The notes under the pieces are model-generated. The model searched no databases and was not told where the DNA came from. It was given only the letters and a program-made list of their open reading frames with translations. From the IMG/VR virus record IMGVR_UViG_3300005471_000048, positions 1 to 27,778 of that record: a stretch of DNA of 27,778 nucleotides, one strand, 5' to 3'. Positions 1 through 6,690 of the stretch are shown one piece after another (the stretch's first letter is position 1; each line of letters begins with the position of its first letter). The translations under genes were made by a program, and so were the position numbers. Source of the DNA: a virus.

Positions 1-16
1 CGTGTTCCGCGAGGAG
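1..16. repeat. Terminal direct repeat, left copy (circularity signature)
   Basis: The first 16 bases are identical to the last 16 bases of the window (27763-27778). The open reading frame entering the right copy leaves the left copy in the same frame. This is what a circular or circularly permuted genome gives when it is linearised with a short overlap. The unique length would then be about 27,762 bp. Confidence 0.9.
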
Positions 17-178
17 CAGACGGGGTTCTACTGCTGGCGGTTGCTTACCCGCGCCGAGTGTCCGGTCGGTGGGTTCGAGGACTTCCTCGAGGGTGTTGAG
101 GAGGTGACACTCGAAGCCCTCGAGGGACCCGCGGACCCTACGGACCCGGTTCCGCTGCCTGGTCCGTCGCCGTCCTAG
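2..178 (+). CDS. Tail assembly chaperone, C-terminal part (continues from 27605)
   Basis: This is the 3' part of a gene cut by the linearisation point; the 5' part is at 27605-27778. The joined product is about 111 residues and ends at TAG 176-178 with a proline-rich tail. It lies between the tail tube gene and the tape measure gene, which is where G/GT-type chaperones sit. The aromatic motif FYCWRLL followed by an acidic C-terminus (FEDFLEGVEEV) is typical of actinophage tail chaperones. These bind the tape measure protein and help tube polymerisation. The stop is followed by a coding-like extension in the -1 frame (100-318), as expected for a G/GT frameshift pair. The family call rests on position and general character, not on a strong motif. 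Confidence 0.72.
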   Translation: MFREEQTGFYCWRLLTRAECPVGGFEDFLEGVEEVTLEALEGPADPTDPVPLPGPSPS

Positions 179-318
179 CGGCCGACCTGCATCTCGCGCC
201 GACTGCGATCCTGGATGCCCCGGTCGAAGTGCAGCAGGCGCTCGTCGACTATCACAACGAGCAGATCGAGGAGATCGAGCGGCTTCGACGTGAGGCGGGG
301 GTGAGGGCGCGTGGCTGA
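100..318 (+). CDS. Tail chaperone frameshift extension (T of G/GT)
   Basis: This frame is open from just after TGA 97-99 to TGA 316-318 and has no ATG start; the first usable start is a GTG at 229. From about 160 it reads like real protein: Trp, an alternating helix, then VDYHNEQIEEIERLRREAG. That matches the general look of the T domain of actinophage chaperones, where a -1 ribosomal slip in G makes the longer GT protein. The extension must be entered between 100 and about 160. The best-placed heptamer in the zero frame is G GGA CCC at 124-130, a poor match to X XXY YYZ, so the exact slip site is uncertain. The end overlaps the GTG start of the next gene at 311. Confidence 0.6.
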   Translation, partial: GGDTRSPRGTRGPYGPGSAAWSVAVLAADLHLAPTAILDAPVEVQQALVDYHNEQIEEIERLRREAGVRARG

Positions 319-706
319 CAGCGGCATCGTGATCGAGGGCTTGACCGCGTTCCGCGCGTCGGTGCGTGCTGCAGCAGGGAAGTATCCTAGTGAGATCCCG
401 AGGGCGTTGAAAGCCGCAGGTGTTCCGATCGTCGCTCAGGCATCGGCGCTGGCGCCGCGCCTCTCGGGTGCCCTCGCTGGCGGATACAAGGTGAGCGTGC
501 GGGGGACGACGGCCAGCGTGGTCTCGTCCGTGCCTTACTCAGGTGGGGCGGAATGGGGCACGCGAGGGAAGTTCAGCGGGTTCAACCGCTACGGGTCACC
601 GCCGCGCTTCGCCGGACTAGCTGTCGAGATGCAGGAGCCGGTGATCGCGCTCATCGTCGAGGCCGAACTCCGCGACATCATCGGTGCGTACGGCTGGTTC
701 GCCTAG
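311..706 (+). CDS. HK97 gp10-like head-tail / tail completion protein
   Basis: The 131-residue product has the profile of the HK97_gp10 family: an N-terminal GLTAFRASV helix, a middle ALAPRLSGALAGGYKV segment (the family's aP-x-tG-x-L region), then a beta-strand and a PYSGGAEWGTRG loop. These proteins act at the head-tail joining or tail-completion step. The GTG start overlaps the end of the tail chaperone extension, which indicates translational coupling. Its place is unusual. The family normally sits between the head-tail connector and the tail terminator, whereas here it lies between the chaperone and the tape measure. Function is assigned by family pattern only. Confidence 0.68.
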   Translation: MADSGIVIEGLTAFRASVRAAAGKYPSEIPRALKAAGVPIVAQASALAPRLSGALAGGYKVSVRGTTASVVSSVPYSGGAEWGTRGKFSGFNRYGSPPRFAGLAVEMQEPVIALIVEAELRDIIGAYGWFA

Positions 707-798
707 GCGCGCAACCCGATCCATAGGCCGGTCGAGCCGACGACCAGCAGGGCCAGGACCAAGGCCCACCACGGGATCACGATCTCGCTCTTTCTCAC
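703..798 (-). CDS. Possible antisense 31-residue membrane microprotein
   Basis: The 114-base gap between the gp10-like gene and the tape measure gene has no convincing + strand protein. On the minus strand a GTG (798-796) opens a 31-codon frame ending at TAG (705-703). The peptide begins VRKSEIVIPWW and continues with about 18 hydrophobic residues (ALVLALLVVGSTGLWIGL), ending RA. It has a basic N-terminus, one transmembrane helix and tryptophans at the likely interface. No Shine-Dalgarno motif is visible upstream, because that stretch is the complement of the tape measure RBS. The peptide could be an accident of GC-rich reverse complement, but the gap is otherwise unexplained in a densely packed operon. 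Confidence 0.35.
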   Translation of the reverse strand: MRKSEIVIPWWALVLALLVVGSTGLWIGLRA

Positions 799-807
799 GT
801 CCACGCC

Positions 808-814
808 GAGGAGG
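808..814 (+). promoter_or_regulatory. Strong ribosome binding site of the tape measure gene
   Basis: GAGGAGG lies six bases before GTG 821. It fixes the start of the tape measure gene, although the frame is open back to 707. Confidence 0.75.
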
Positions 815-820
815 ATATAC

Positions 821-2593
821 GTGGCTGGCAGAGCACTGACAATCACGTACCTCGCAGACGCTCGGTCGGTCCTCGCCGCCCAGGGTCAGATCGACCGTGG
901 GCACACGACGATGCAGGGAACCACGGCTAAGACCGGCAGCATCTTCTCAACGACGTTCGGCTCTCTCATGCCGATCGCTGCTGCCGCCGCCGGTGCCGCG
1001 GTCATCAAGTTCGGCGTGGACTCGGTGAAGGCGTTCTCCGAATCCCAGCAGATCATGGCCCAGACCGAGGCTGTCCTGAAATCGACGGGCGGCTCGGCCA
1101 ACGTCACCGCCGACCAGATCGTCGGACTATCCGGGCGCCTCCGTGACATGACGGGTGTCGATGACGAAGCGATCCAGGCATCTTCGAACCTCCTGCTCAC
1201 GTTCCGCGCCGTCCACAACGAGGTCGGCAAGGGCAACGACATCTTCAACCAGGCTCAGGGCGCGATCCTCGACATGGCGACGGCGCTCAACCAGGGGGCG
1301 GTGCCCTCGTCCGAGCAGCTCAAGTCGGCGACGCTCTCGCTGGGCAAGGCACTGAACGATCCGATCAGCGGCATGACCGCGCTGCGACGTGTCGGCGTCT
1401 CCTTCACGCAGGGACAGCGCGACACCATCGCCTCGCTCGTCGAATCAGGCGACCTGATGGGCGCGCAGAAGATCATCCTCGGTGAGCTCACCAAGGAGTT
1501 CGGTGGCGCAGCCGAGGCGGCTGGCGACACGTTCGCCGGTCAGATGGCGATCCTCAGCTCGAAGATGGGCGATGTCCAGGAGCAGGTCGGTGCCGCGCTG
1601 ATCCCGGCGCTCGAGGGCCTCGCTGATGTGGCGCTTACGCTGGTCCCGGCGTTCGAGCTGGCCGCGAAGGCGATCTCCGCGTTGCCGTTGGTCCAGATGT
1701 CCGAGGACATCCAGCAGGTGAAGAACAGCGCCGACGGGAGCGGCAAGAGCATCGGCGACTATGCGGACATCGTCATCGACACGATCCCAGTCCTCGGGCA
1801 TTTCGTCGATATCAACGACCACTCCTCGGACTCGTTGGAAACGCAACGTGGCGTTGTGGGTGATCTCTCCGACTTCTACCGCGGGAAGTTCGCCGAGGCC
1901 ATGGACACTGCGGCCGAGGCCAACAAGCTCACCGAGAACGCGACACGCGCTCTGACCGATGCCCAGCGTGAGCAGCGGCTTGCGACGTTGGCGCTGACCG
2001 ATAGCTACCTCGGGATCCTCGACTCGGCGAGCGATGTGACCGAGGCCCAGAAGGAGCTCAACCGGCTCGAGCGCGCTGGTCGTGAGGACACGAAGGCGTA
2101 CGAGCAAGCCGTGCTCGACGCCCTTGAGGCGCAGGTCGGGCTCGAGGATTCGGTGCTGTCCTACGGCAAGGAGCTAGCCGACTCGGGGGAGACCCAGAAG
2201 GCCGTCAAGCAGAAGGTCAAAGAGCTCGCCGATCAGTTCGGGATTCAGGACAGCGTGGTCGACGACCTGCTCCGGCGGGTGCAGTCGTACATCCGCGAGC
2301 TGAACAACATTCCCAGCAACGTGACTACGCACATCGGCGTCATCACCGAAGGCGGCTTCCAGACCGGCGGTGATTTCCAGCACGGCGGCGTCGTCGAGCG
2401 CACCGGCATGGCGCTCGTCCACAAGGGCGAGGTGTTCTCGGGCGTCAACAACGAGATGGGCTTCGGCGGTCCCACGCTGAACGTGAGCATCGGCACCGTC
2501 GTCGGCCCCGGCGGGATCGAGGAGGTCGCCGGCATCCTGCTGCGCGAGCTGCAGAAGCACGGCATCCGCAACGTGACCGCCGGTATCCCGTGA
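821..2593 (+). CDS. Tape measure protein
   Basis: The 590-residue protein sets tail length and is threaded inside the tail tube. Residues 70-130 carry the typical tape measure core: Q-x2-TEAVLKSTGG, then a DDEAIQASSNLLLTF motif. An alanine/glycine-rich hydrophobic segment at about 48-64 follows the basic N-terminus, more hydrophobic helices lie near 260-290, and residues 370-480 are rich in charged helix likely to form coiled coil. The C-terminus has the usual glycine-rich GGVVERTG-x4-VHKGEV motif. The GTG start has a strong RBS, and the stop overlaps the GTG of the next gene. At this size the tail should be short for a siphovirus, roughly 90 nm by the usual 0.15 nm per residue rule. Dense open frames on the opposite strand are GC-rich shadows. 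Confidence 0.93.
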   Translation: MAGRALTITYLADARSVLAAQGQIDRGHTTMQGTTAKTGSIFSTTFGSLMPIAAAAAGAAVIKFGVDSVKAFSESQQIMAQTEAVLKSTGGSANVTADQIVGLSGRLRDMTGVDDEAIQASSNLLLTFRAVHNEVGKGNDIFNQAQGAILDMATALNQGAVPSSEQLKSATLSLGKALNDPISGMTALRRVGVSFTQGQRDTIASLVESGDLMGAQKIILGELTKEFGGAAEAAGDTFAGQMAILSSKMGDVQEQVGAALIPALEGLADVALTLVPAFELAAKAISALPLVQMSEDIQQVKNSADGSGKSIGDYADIVIDTIPVLGHFVDINDHSSDSLETQRGVVGDLSDFYRGKFAEAMDTAAEANKLTENATRALTDAQREQRLATLALTDSYLGILDSASDVTEAQKELNRLERAGREDTKAYEQAVLDALEAQVGLEDSVLSYGKELADSGETQKAVKQKVKELADQFGIQDSVVDDLLRRVQSYIRELNNIPSNVTTHIGVITEGGFQTGGDFQHGGVVERTGMALVHKGEVFSGVNNEMGFGGPTLNVSIGTVVGPGGIEEVAGILLRELQKHGIRNVTAGIP

Positions 2594-3756
2594 GCCTGCC
2601 GACCGTCACCTGCGAGATCGCGTTCGGCGACCCGACGGACACCCCGGTATACACCGACGTGTCGGCGCAGCACATCTCGACGCGGATCACGCGTGGGCGC
2701 AACCACGAGCTCGACCGCGTGGAGGCGGCCAAGTGCGTCACGCGGCTGCGCGACCCGGACGGCTACTTCGACACGACGAACCTCGGCTCGCCCTACGCGG
2801 GGAACGTCCTGCCGATGCGGCGGATGCGGGTGCGCGGGACGTGGCAGGGCGTGACGTACGACCGGTTCAACGGTTACATCGAGTCCTACCCGCGGTCGTG
2901 GACACCCGGACCCGCCGGGATCGCCTACGTCGAGATCCACGCCGTCGATGCATTCAAGGTGCTCGCACTGGCGAAGGTGAGCACGGTGCGCTCGGCCGAG
3001 TCCTCTGGCGCACGGGTCGGTGCCATCCTCGACGCGATCGGATGGCCGGCCGCCGACCGTGCCATCGACACGGGGCTGTCGACCGTGCAGGCCGTGACGT
3101 ACGTCGACCAGCCCGCGCTGACTGCCCTGCAGGCCGTCGAGGCCACTGAGGGCGGCATCCTGTTCGTCTCGCGCGACGGCAAGATCACGTTCCTCGATCG
3201 GACCAAGCCGATAACTGTGGCGCTCGACGACGTGAATCTGACCTGGGGAGACTCCGGTCTCGAGAAGGACTACCTCGAGCTGACGACCTCGTTCGACGAC
3301 TCGCAGATATGGAACGACGTCAAGGTCACGGCGCCCGGCAACGCGGACGGGACGGCCGAAGACCTCACGAGCCAGGATCGGTTCTTCCGCAGGACGCTCG
3401 TGCAGTCGACGTTTCATGAAGACGAGAACGAGCAACAGTCCAAGGCCGAGTACCTCGTGACGCGGTTCTCCGAACCGGCGCTGCGCATCACCACGCTCGA
3501 TCTGAGCTCGGCTAGGGGCCAGGACATCCAGTGGCCGCACATCCTGCCCCGCGAGCTTCACGACAAGGTGCGCGCCCGGAAGACGTCGGTCGGGGGCGGC
3601 ACGATCTCGCAGGACTCGTTCATCGAGGGCAGCGCCGAGGTGATCCGCCAGGGCGCCTGGGACATCGTGTGGAACCTGTCGCCGCTCGATCGCGCTACCG
3701 ACTACTGGATTTGGGGGCAGTCTGCATGGGGCGTCGACACACGCTGGTACTGGTGA
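2590..3756 (+). CDS. Minor tail protein / baseplate hub-like
   Basis: The 388-residue protein directly follows the tape measure and overlaps it by GTGA. The N-terminal part carries ITRGRNHELDRVEAAK-x-VTRLRD and GYFDTTN, a pattern common in actinophage minor tail proteins of the distal tail/hub type. The middle alternates beta strands, and the C-terminus is rich in Trp (YWIWGQSAWGVDTRWYW). It probably forms part of the tail tip and binds the host surface directly or through the proteins that follow. Family-level confidence is good; the exact tip role is inferred from order. Confidence 0.8.
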   Translation: MSLPTVTCEIAFGDPTDTPVYTDVSAQHISTRITRGRNHELDRVEAAKCVTRLRDPDGYFDTTNLGSPYAGNVLPMRRMRVRGTWQGVTYDRFNGYIESYPRSWTPGPAGIAYVEIHAVDAFKVLALAKVSTVRSAESSGARVGAILDAIGWPAADRAIDTGLSTVQAVTYVDQPALTALQAVEATEGGILFVSRDGKITFLDRTKPITVALDDVNLTWGDSGLEKDYLELTTSFDDSQIWNDVKVTAPGNADGTAEDLTSQDRFFRRTLVQSTFHEDENEQQSKAEYLVTRFSEPALRITTLDLSSARGQDIQWPHILPRELHDKVRARKTSVGGGTISQDSFIEGSAEVIRQGAWDIVWNLSPLDRATDYWIWGQSAWGVDTRWYW

Positions 3757-3765
3757 GGGGGGCCG

Positions 3766-4302
3766 ATGGCCTACACCACGCCTGACACGGCCGTCACTGG
3801 TGTCGTCGCACCGGCGGCCATGTGGAACTCGGGCGTACGCGACAACCTGCTCGCGATGATGCACCCCATCGCCCGGAAGACCGCCGACCAATCGGTCACA
3901 TCATCGACGGCTTTCGTGGATGACACCCATCTGTTCACCCCGTCCATCCCAGCTAATGAGGTCTGGAAGTTTCATCTGCAACTTCGTGTGCAGCCGGGTG
4001 CCGGGGGCCAAAAACATTCCTTCTCGTTCCCCTCCGGTGGCACGATGAACTTCGTCGAGATCGGGGTGCACTCCGGGGGCACTCAATACGTTCAGCAACC
4101 CGGCGAGTTCACCACCTCGGACGCTAACTCCACCACCACTTCAACCTTCGCTAGCAACAACCTTTACCTCATCGAGGCTCTCTATATTCAGGGCGGCACG
4201 GCGGGCGTCGTGACATTCCGGTGGGCGCAGACCTCATCCAACGCAACCGCGAGCATCGTCCGAACCCACTCGACCCTTTGGGGAGCGAAGCTCTCACCAT
4301 AG
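3766..4302 (+). CDS. Tail fibre-like minor tail protein
   Basis: The 178-residue product begins with a segment containing VVAPAAMWNSGVRDNLLAMM, a motif (A-x-W-N-x2-VRDN) often seen at the N-terminus of actinophage tail fibre or receptor-binding proteins. The rest is rich in Ser, Thr, Gly and beta-strand residues and looks like a small jelly-roll or beta-sandwich head domain. The start ATG is preceded by a G-rich RBS (GAGGGGGG). It is probably a tip or fibre subunit. The receptor is unknown. Confidence 0.65.
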   Translation: MAYTTPDTAVTGVVAPAAMWNSGVRDNLLAMMHPIARKTADQSVTSSTAFVDDTHLFTPSIPANEVWKFHLQLRVQPGAGGQKHSFSFPSGGTMNFVEIGVHSGGTQYVQQPGEFTTSDANSTTTSTFASNNLYLIEALYIQGGTAGVVTFRWAQTSSNATASIVRTHSTLWGAKLSP

Positions 4303-4311
4303 GAGGGCAGC

Positions 4312-4638
4312 GTGGCAGTCATCGCTATCCAGACCATCGACCTCGACGGCGAGGGCGCCGACTACGCCGCGGCCGTCGGCCCCGACACGTTCGTCAACGA
4401 CGGGCGCACGTTCCTGCATGTGAAGAACACGAACGCGGCGACGCGCGACGTCACCATCGACTCGACGAAGCTCTGCGACCAGGGGTTCGACCACAACCAG
4501 GTCGTGACGATCCCGGCGACCACCGGCGACATGATGATCGGGCCGTTCCCCACGGCGCGATTCGGGACGACCGTCACCGTCACCTACTCGGCCGTGACCG
4601 GCGTCACCGTCGCCGCGTTCAAGCTGTCCGTCGCCTAG
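4312..4638 (+). CDS. Small beta-rich tail-tip or decoration protein
   Basis: The 108-residue product starts at GTG with AGGAGGG upstream. It has the features of a small all-beta virion protein: NDGRTFLHVKNTNAATRDVTI, then a TIPATTGDMMIGPFP turn, ending in hydrophobic strands. Such domains occur as decoration or fibre-associated proteins in many phages. Its place between the fibre-like gene and the endolysin gene suggests a structural role at the tail tip. No specific family is claimed. Confidence 0.6.
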   Translation: MAVIAIQTIDLDGEGADYAAAVGPDTFVNDGRTFLHVKNTNAATRDVTIDSTKLCDQGFDHNQVVTIPATTGDMMIGPFPTARFGTTVTVTYSAVTGVTVAAFKLSVA

Positions 4639-4652
4639 ACAGGGGGACCACC

Positions 4653-5111
4653 GTGAGCAACTACCAGGATGGTGACTTCGCCACGAAGTACGGGACCATC
4701 ACCGTCCGCAACCCTGGGCGTGTGCAGGCGCCGCCGAACCTCCACTCATGGAAGCAGGAGGACGGCAGCACCGTTACGCTGCAAGGCCCGGCCCTTCGCG
4801 CATTCAAGGCGGCGGCGGTGCGAGCGACTCCGCGACGCCTGCGCCGCAAGGGCCGCACCCTCCCCATCAAGCTCACCGGCGTCGGCTTCCGCAGCTACTC
4901 GCTGCAGAAGACCCTCTACGAGAACAGCGATCAGCCGGGCCGGTACGCCGACCCCGACGGCTCGCTGCACTGTGAGGGGCTCGCCGTCGACATCCACTCC
5001 GGCCAGAGCCTTGCGCGGCGCGCGCGGATCAAGGTCTGTCTTCTCCTCGAGGGCTGGCACTACGCCGTCTCCGGTGAGTCCTGGCACGCGAGCTTCCGCC
5101 TGAAGGGGTAG
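4653..5111 (+). CDS. Endolysin: D-Ala-D-Ala carboxypeptidase-like, peptidase M15 (LAS)
   Basis: The 152-residue protein carries the zinc peptidase signature S-x-H-x2-G-x-A-x-D as SLHCEGLAVD at about 107-116, and the second signature E-x-W-H as ESWH near 142-145. His, Asp and His are the expected zinc ligands and Glu the catalytic base. A conserved Arg precedes them in GFRSYSLQKTL. Such enzymes cleave peptide cross-links in the cell wall. The GTG start at 4653 follows AGGGGGA. The frame is open upstream, but that part is a shadow of the preceding gene. Holin-like genes follow, so this is the lysis cassette. No separate cell-wall binding domain is visible apart from the 50-60 residue N-terminus. 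Confidence 0.85.
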   Translation: MSNYQDGDFATKYGTITVRNPGRVQAPPNLHSWKQEDGSTVTLQGPALRAFKAAAVRATPRRLRRKGRTLPIKLTGVGFRSYSLQKTLYENSDQPGRYADPDGSLHCEGLAVDIHSGQSLARRARIKVCLLLEGWHYAVSGESWHASFRLKG

Positions 5112-5113
5112 GG

Positions 5114-5317
5114 GTGAACGAGGAGGAGCTCGCCCGCCTCCACGACGACGTGCTCGTCCTGCAGACGAACGTCAAGGGGATCGAGGTGGCGTTCGTGGAC
5201 TTCCGCGCCGAGAGCCGGGACGAGATCAAGTGGATACGACGGATGCTCATCGGCACCCTCGCCTCGGCCATCGTCGGCAGCTTCTTCGCGTCCACCGTCG
5301 CCGTCATCGTGCGATGA
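5114..5317 (+). CDS. XhlA-like membrane protein (holin-associated)
   Basis: The 67-residue product has an acidic heptad-like helix (EEELARLHDDVLVLQTNVKGIE), then RDEIKWIRRML leading into one C-terminal transmembrane segment (IGTLASAIVGSFFASTVAVIV). This architecture is that of the XhlA/haemolysin family, small membrane proteins that act with holins in lysis. The GTG start lies two bases after the endolysin stop. The end overlaps the next gene by ATGA. Confidence 0.72.
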   Translation: MNEEELARLHDDVLVLQTNVKGIEVAFVDFRAESRDEIKWIRRMLIGTLASAIVGSFFASTVAVIVR

Positions 5318-5577
5318 CTCCCGAGCGTAGGATCGCGCGCCTTCGGACCTGGGTCCTCGTCCTCACGATCGTCGTCGTGTTCGGCGCGATCTCGGGTCCG
5401 ATCATCGTGCAGGCGCTCGTGTCCAACGCCGGGGACGAGACCCAGCTCGAGGTCGGGTGTCAGATCATCCGCTCGGAGCTACGGACCCACGAAGACCTCG
5501 CCGACATACGTCGAGTCCTCGGTCTGCCGCTGGGTCCCCCACCCCAGGAGGTGCCGCCCGAGTGCGATGGTCACTGA
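5314..5577 (+). CDS. Small membrane protein of the lysis cassette
   Basis: The 87-residue product starts at the ATGA overlap with the XhlA-like gene. It has a basic N-terminus (PERRIARLRTW), one strong transmembrane helix (residues 12-35), and a soluble tail ending in a proline-rich stretch with two cysteines. The topology suits a holin partner or a spanin-like protein, but no family was recognised. Its last bases overlap the GTG start of the RTX-like gene. Confidence 0.6.
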   Translation: MTPERRIARLRTWVLVLTIVVVFGAISGPIIVQALVSNAGDETQLEVGCQIIRSELRTHEDLADIRRVLGLPLGPPPQEVPPECDGH

Positions 5578-6137
5578 TCTCCCTCGTCCTGGCAACGATC
5601 GCGTCCCTCGCCCTGGTCGCTGCTGGTGGGGAGTCCTCGAGGGCACCATCACCTTGCACATGGACCGGGACTCCCGAGCGCGACGTGAAGACCGGGACCG
5701 CGGGCGCGAACGTCCTGTGTGCCTTGCCGGGCAACGACTTCATCCACGGTGCCGCGGGCAACGATGTGCTCCGAGCCGGCAAGGGGCGCGACGTGGCGGT
5801 GGGCGGCGGTGGCCGTGACGTGCTGCGCGGTGGCCGTGGACGCGATCGGCTATTCGCCGTGGACGACCAGGGCGGGGAGCGCATCGTTGGCGGGCGAGGC
5901 AACGACCAGTGTTTCGCCGACCCCGGCGATGTCGTGTTCGGATGTGAGCAGACCTTTCGATCCAACGAGCCCGAGATGGCGAGCGCGCTCGGTCAGTCGC
6001 TCCGTTCCGTGATGGAGATCGTCGAGGAGGTCGCGGCGACGGCGACCGTGCCGCCGCCAATCGTCACCGAGACGGCCACCGTGACCCAGACCTTCCCGCC
6101 GTGCGTTCCACCGAACACGCCACCACCGTTCTGTTAG
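5562..6137 (+). CDS. Secreted RTX-like (haemolysin-type Ca-binding repeat) protein
   Basis: From GTG 5562 the product is 191 residues: a signal peptide (VRWSLISLVLATIASLALVAAG), then a Cys-containing segment and about five glycine-aspartate nonapeptides (LPGNDFIHG, AAGNDVLRAG, KGRDVAVGG, GGRDVLRGG, RGRDRLF), then GGRGNDQCF and DVVFGCE. These match the beta-roll GGxGxDxLx type that binds calcium. The C-terminus is Pro/Thr-rich with valines. Proteins of this composition with paired cysteines are common in soil actinobacterial genomes. Inside a lysis cassette this looks like an acquired cargo gene (moron). It may act on the cell surface of the lysogen or be a virion or lysis accessory; the function is unknown. 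Confidence 0.7.
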   Translation: MRWSLISLVLATIASLALVAAGGESSRAPSPCTWTGTPERDVKTGTAGANVLCALPGNDFIHGAAGNDVLRAGKGRDVAVGGGGRDVLRGGRGRDRLFAVDDQGGERIVGGRGNDQCFADPGDVVFGCEQTFRSNEPEMASALGQSLRSVMEIVEEVAATATVPPPIVTETATVTQTFPPCVPPNTPPPFC

Positions 6138-6151
6138 CGAGGAGGGGTTCC

Positions 6152-6349
6152 ATGCTCAAGCGCATCATCGCGTTTCTCAAGTCCCGGCCGACCGAGGTGT
6201 GGCTCGGCCTGTGGGCAGCGATCGTCGCCGTCCTGTACGGCACCGAGGCCCCCACGTGGGCGACCGGCGTCTCGGCGGTCATCGGCTGGGTCATCACCTT
6301 CATCGCGTCCCGCGACTCGAACAGCCTCGGGCCGCAGCCGGGTGAGTGA
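6152..6349 (+). CDS. Holin-like protein
   Basis: The 65-residue product starts at ATG 6152 with GAGGAGG upstream. It has two hydrophobic helices (about residues 14-30 and 37-53) separated by a short TEAPTWAT turn, a basic N-terminus (LKRIIAFLKSRP) and a polar C-terminus. Size, topology and position near the endolysin fit a class II holin that makes membrane lesions for the M15 endolysin. Direct family identification was not possible. Confidence 0.7.
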   Translation: MLKRIIAFLKSRPTEVWLGLWAAIVAVLYGTEAPTWATGVSAVIGWVITFIASRDSNSLGPQPGE

Positions 6350-6530
6350 CTTCCGCATCGTCGCGCAGCGTTCCGGCCGCATGATCCGCCAGAAGTTCTA
6401 CGTGACCATCGTCGCGGCCAACGGCGAGACGCTGTTCACCTCGGAGCAGTACCGCGACAAGTCGCACGCGATCGAGCTCGGGCAGCGGTTCGCGGCCAAG
6501 CTCGACGGCAACTTCATCAACGCCACCTGA
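6342..6530 (+). CDS. DUF1508/YegP-like small protein
   Basis: The 62-residue product overlaps the holin-like gene and starts with GTG. It contains RQKFYVTIVAANGETLFTSEQYRDKSHAIE, matching the DUF1508 (YegP) pattern F-Y-x-T-x2-AANGE-x2-TSE-x-Y-x-x-K. Members are small alpha-beta proteins of unknown role found in bacteria and some phages. It is the last gene of the rightward late operon before the terminator. Confidence 0.68.
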   Translation: MSDFRIVAQRSGRMIRQKFYVTIVAANGETLFTSEQYRDKSHAIELGQRFAAKLDGNFINAT

Positions 6531-6552
6531 TCGTCGCGCTCCGCGCGGCCCC

Positions 6553-6599
6553 AGCGCCCGTCTCGACCGTGGTTCTCCCTGGCGGTCGGGGCGGGCGCT
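6553..6599. terminator. Strong hairpin terminator between convergent operons
   Basis: AGCGCCCGTCTCGACCG (6553-6569) pairs with CGGTCGGGGCGGGCGCT (6583-6599), a 17-bp stem with two mismatched or wobble positions and a 13-base loop. A short T-containing run (TTCGCATT) follows. It sits 23 bases after the last rightward gene and before the convergent integrase gene, so it probably stops both the late operon and leftward transcripts. Confidence 0.8.
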
Positions 6600-6690
6600 T
6601 TCGCATTGCCCCATTGCGGGGCTCAGGAAGGCTCAGGATCGGCCTGGCGCTGATTCCCAGGGCTGGGAGTCCTGCCCACATCCGGGAGGC
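6600..6690. other. Candidate attP region downstream of the integrase
   Basis: Between the terminator and the integrase stop there are two direct repeats GGCTCAGGA (6620-6628 and 6630-6638), a third GGCTCAG at 6688-6694, and a palindrome TCCCAG-GG-CTGGGA (6655-6668). Clustered short repeats next to an integrase are typical of attachment sites. No match to a tRNA 3' end is obvious, so the core is not located. Confidence 0.35.

Noticed and set aside
1445-2107. A 220-codon minus-strand frame within the tape measure gene
   Set aside because: Same reason; repetitive Arg/Leu composition typical of GC-rich antisense frames.
2245-3891. A 548-codon open frame on the minus strand across the tape measure and hub genes
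   Set aside because: It is the reverse shadow of strongly coding, GC-rich + strand genes; the predicted protein is Arg/His/Pro/Val-rich without domains.
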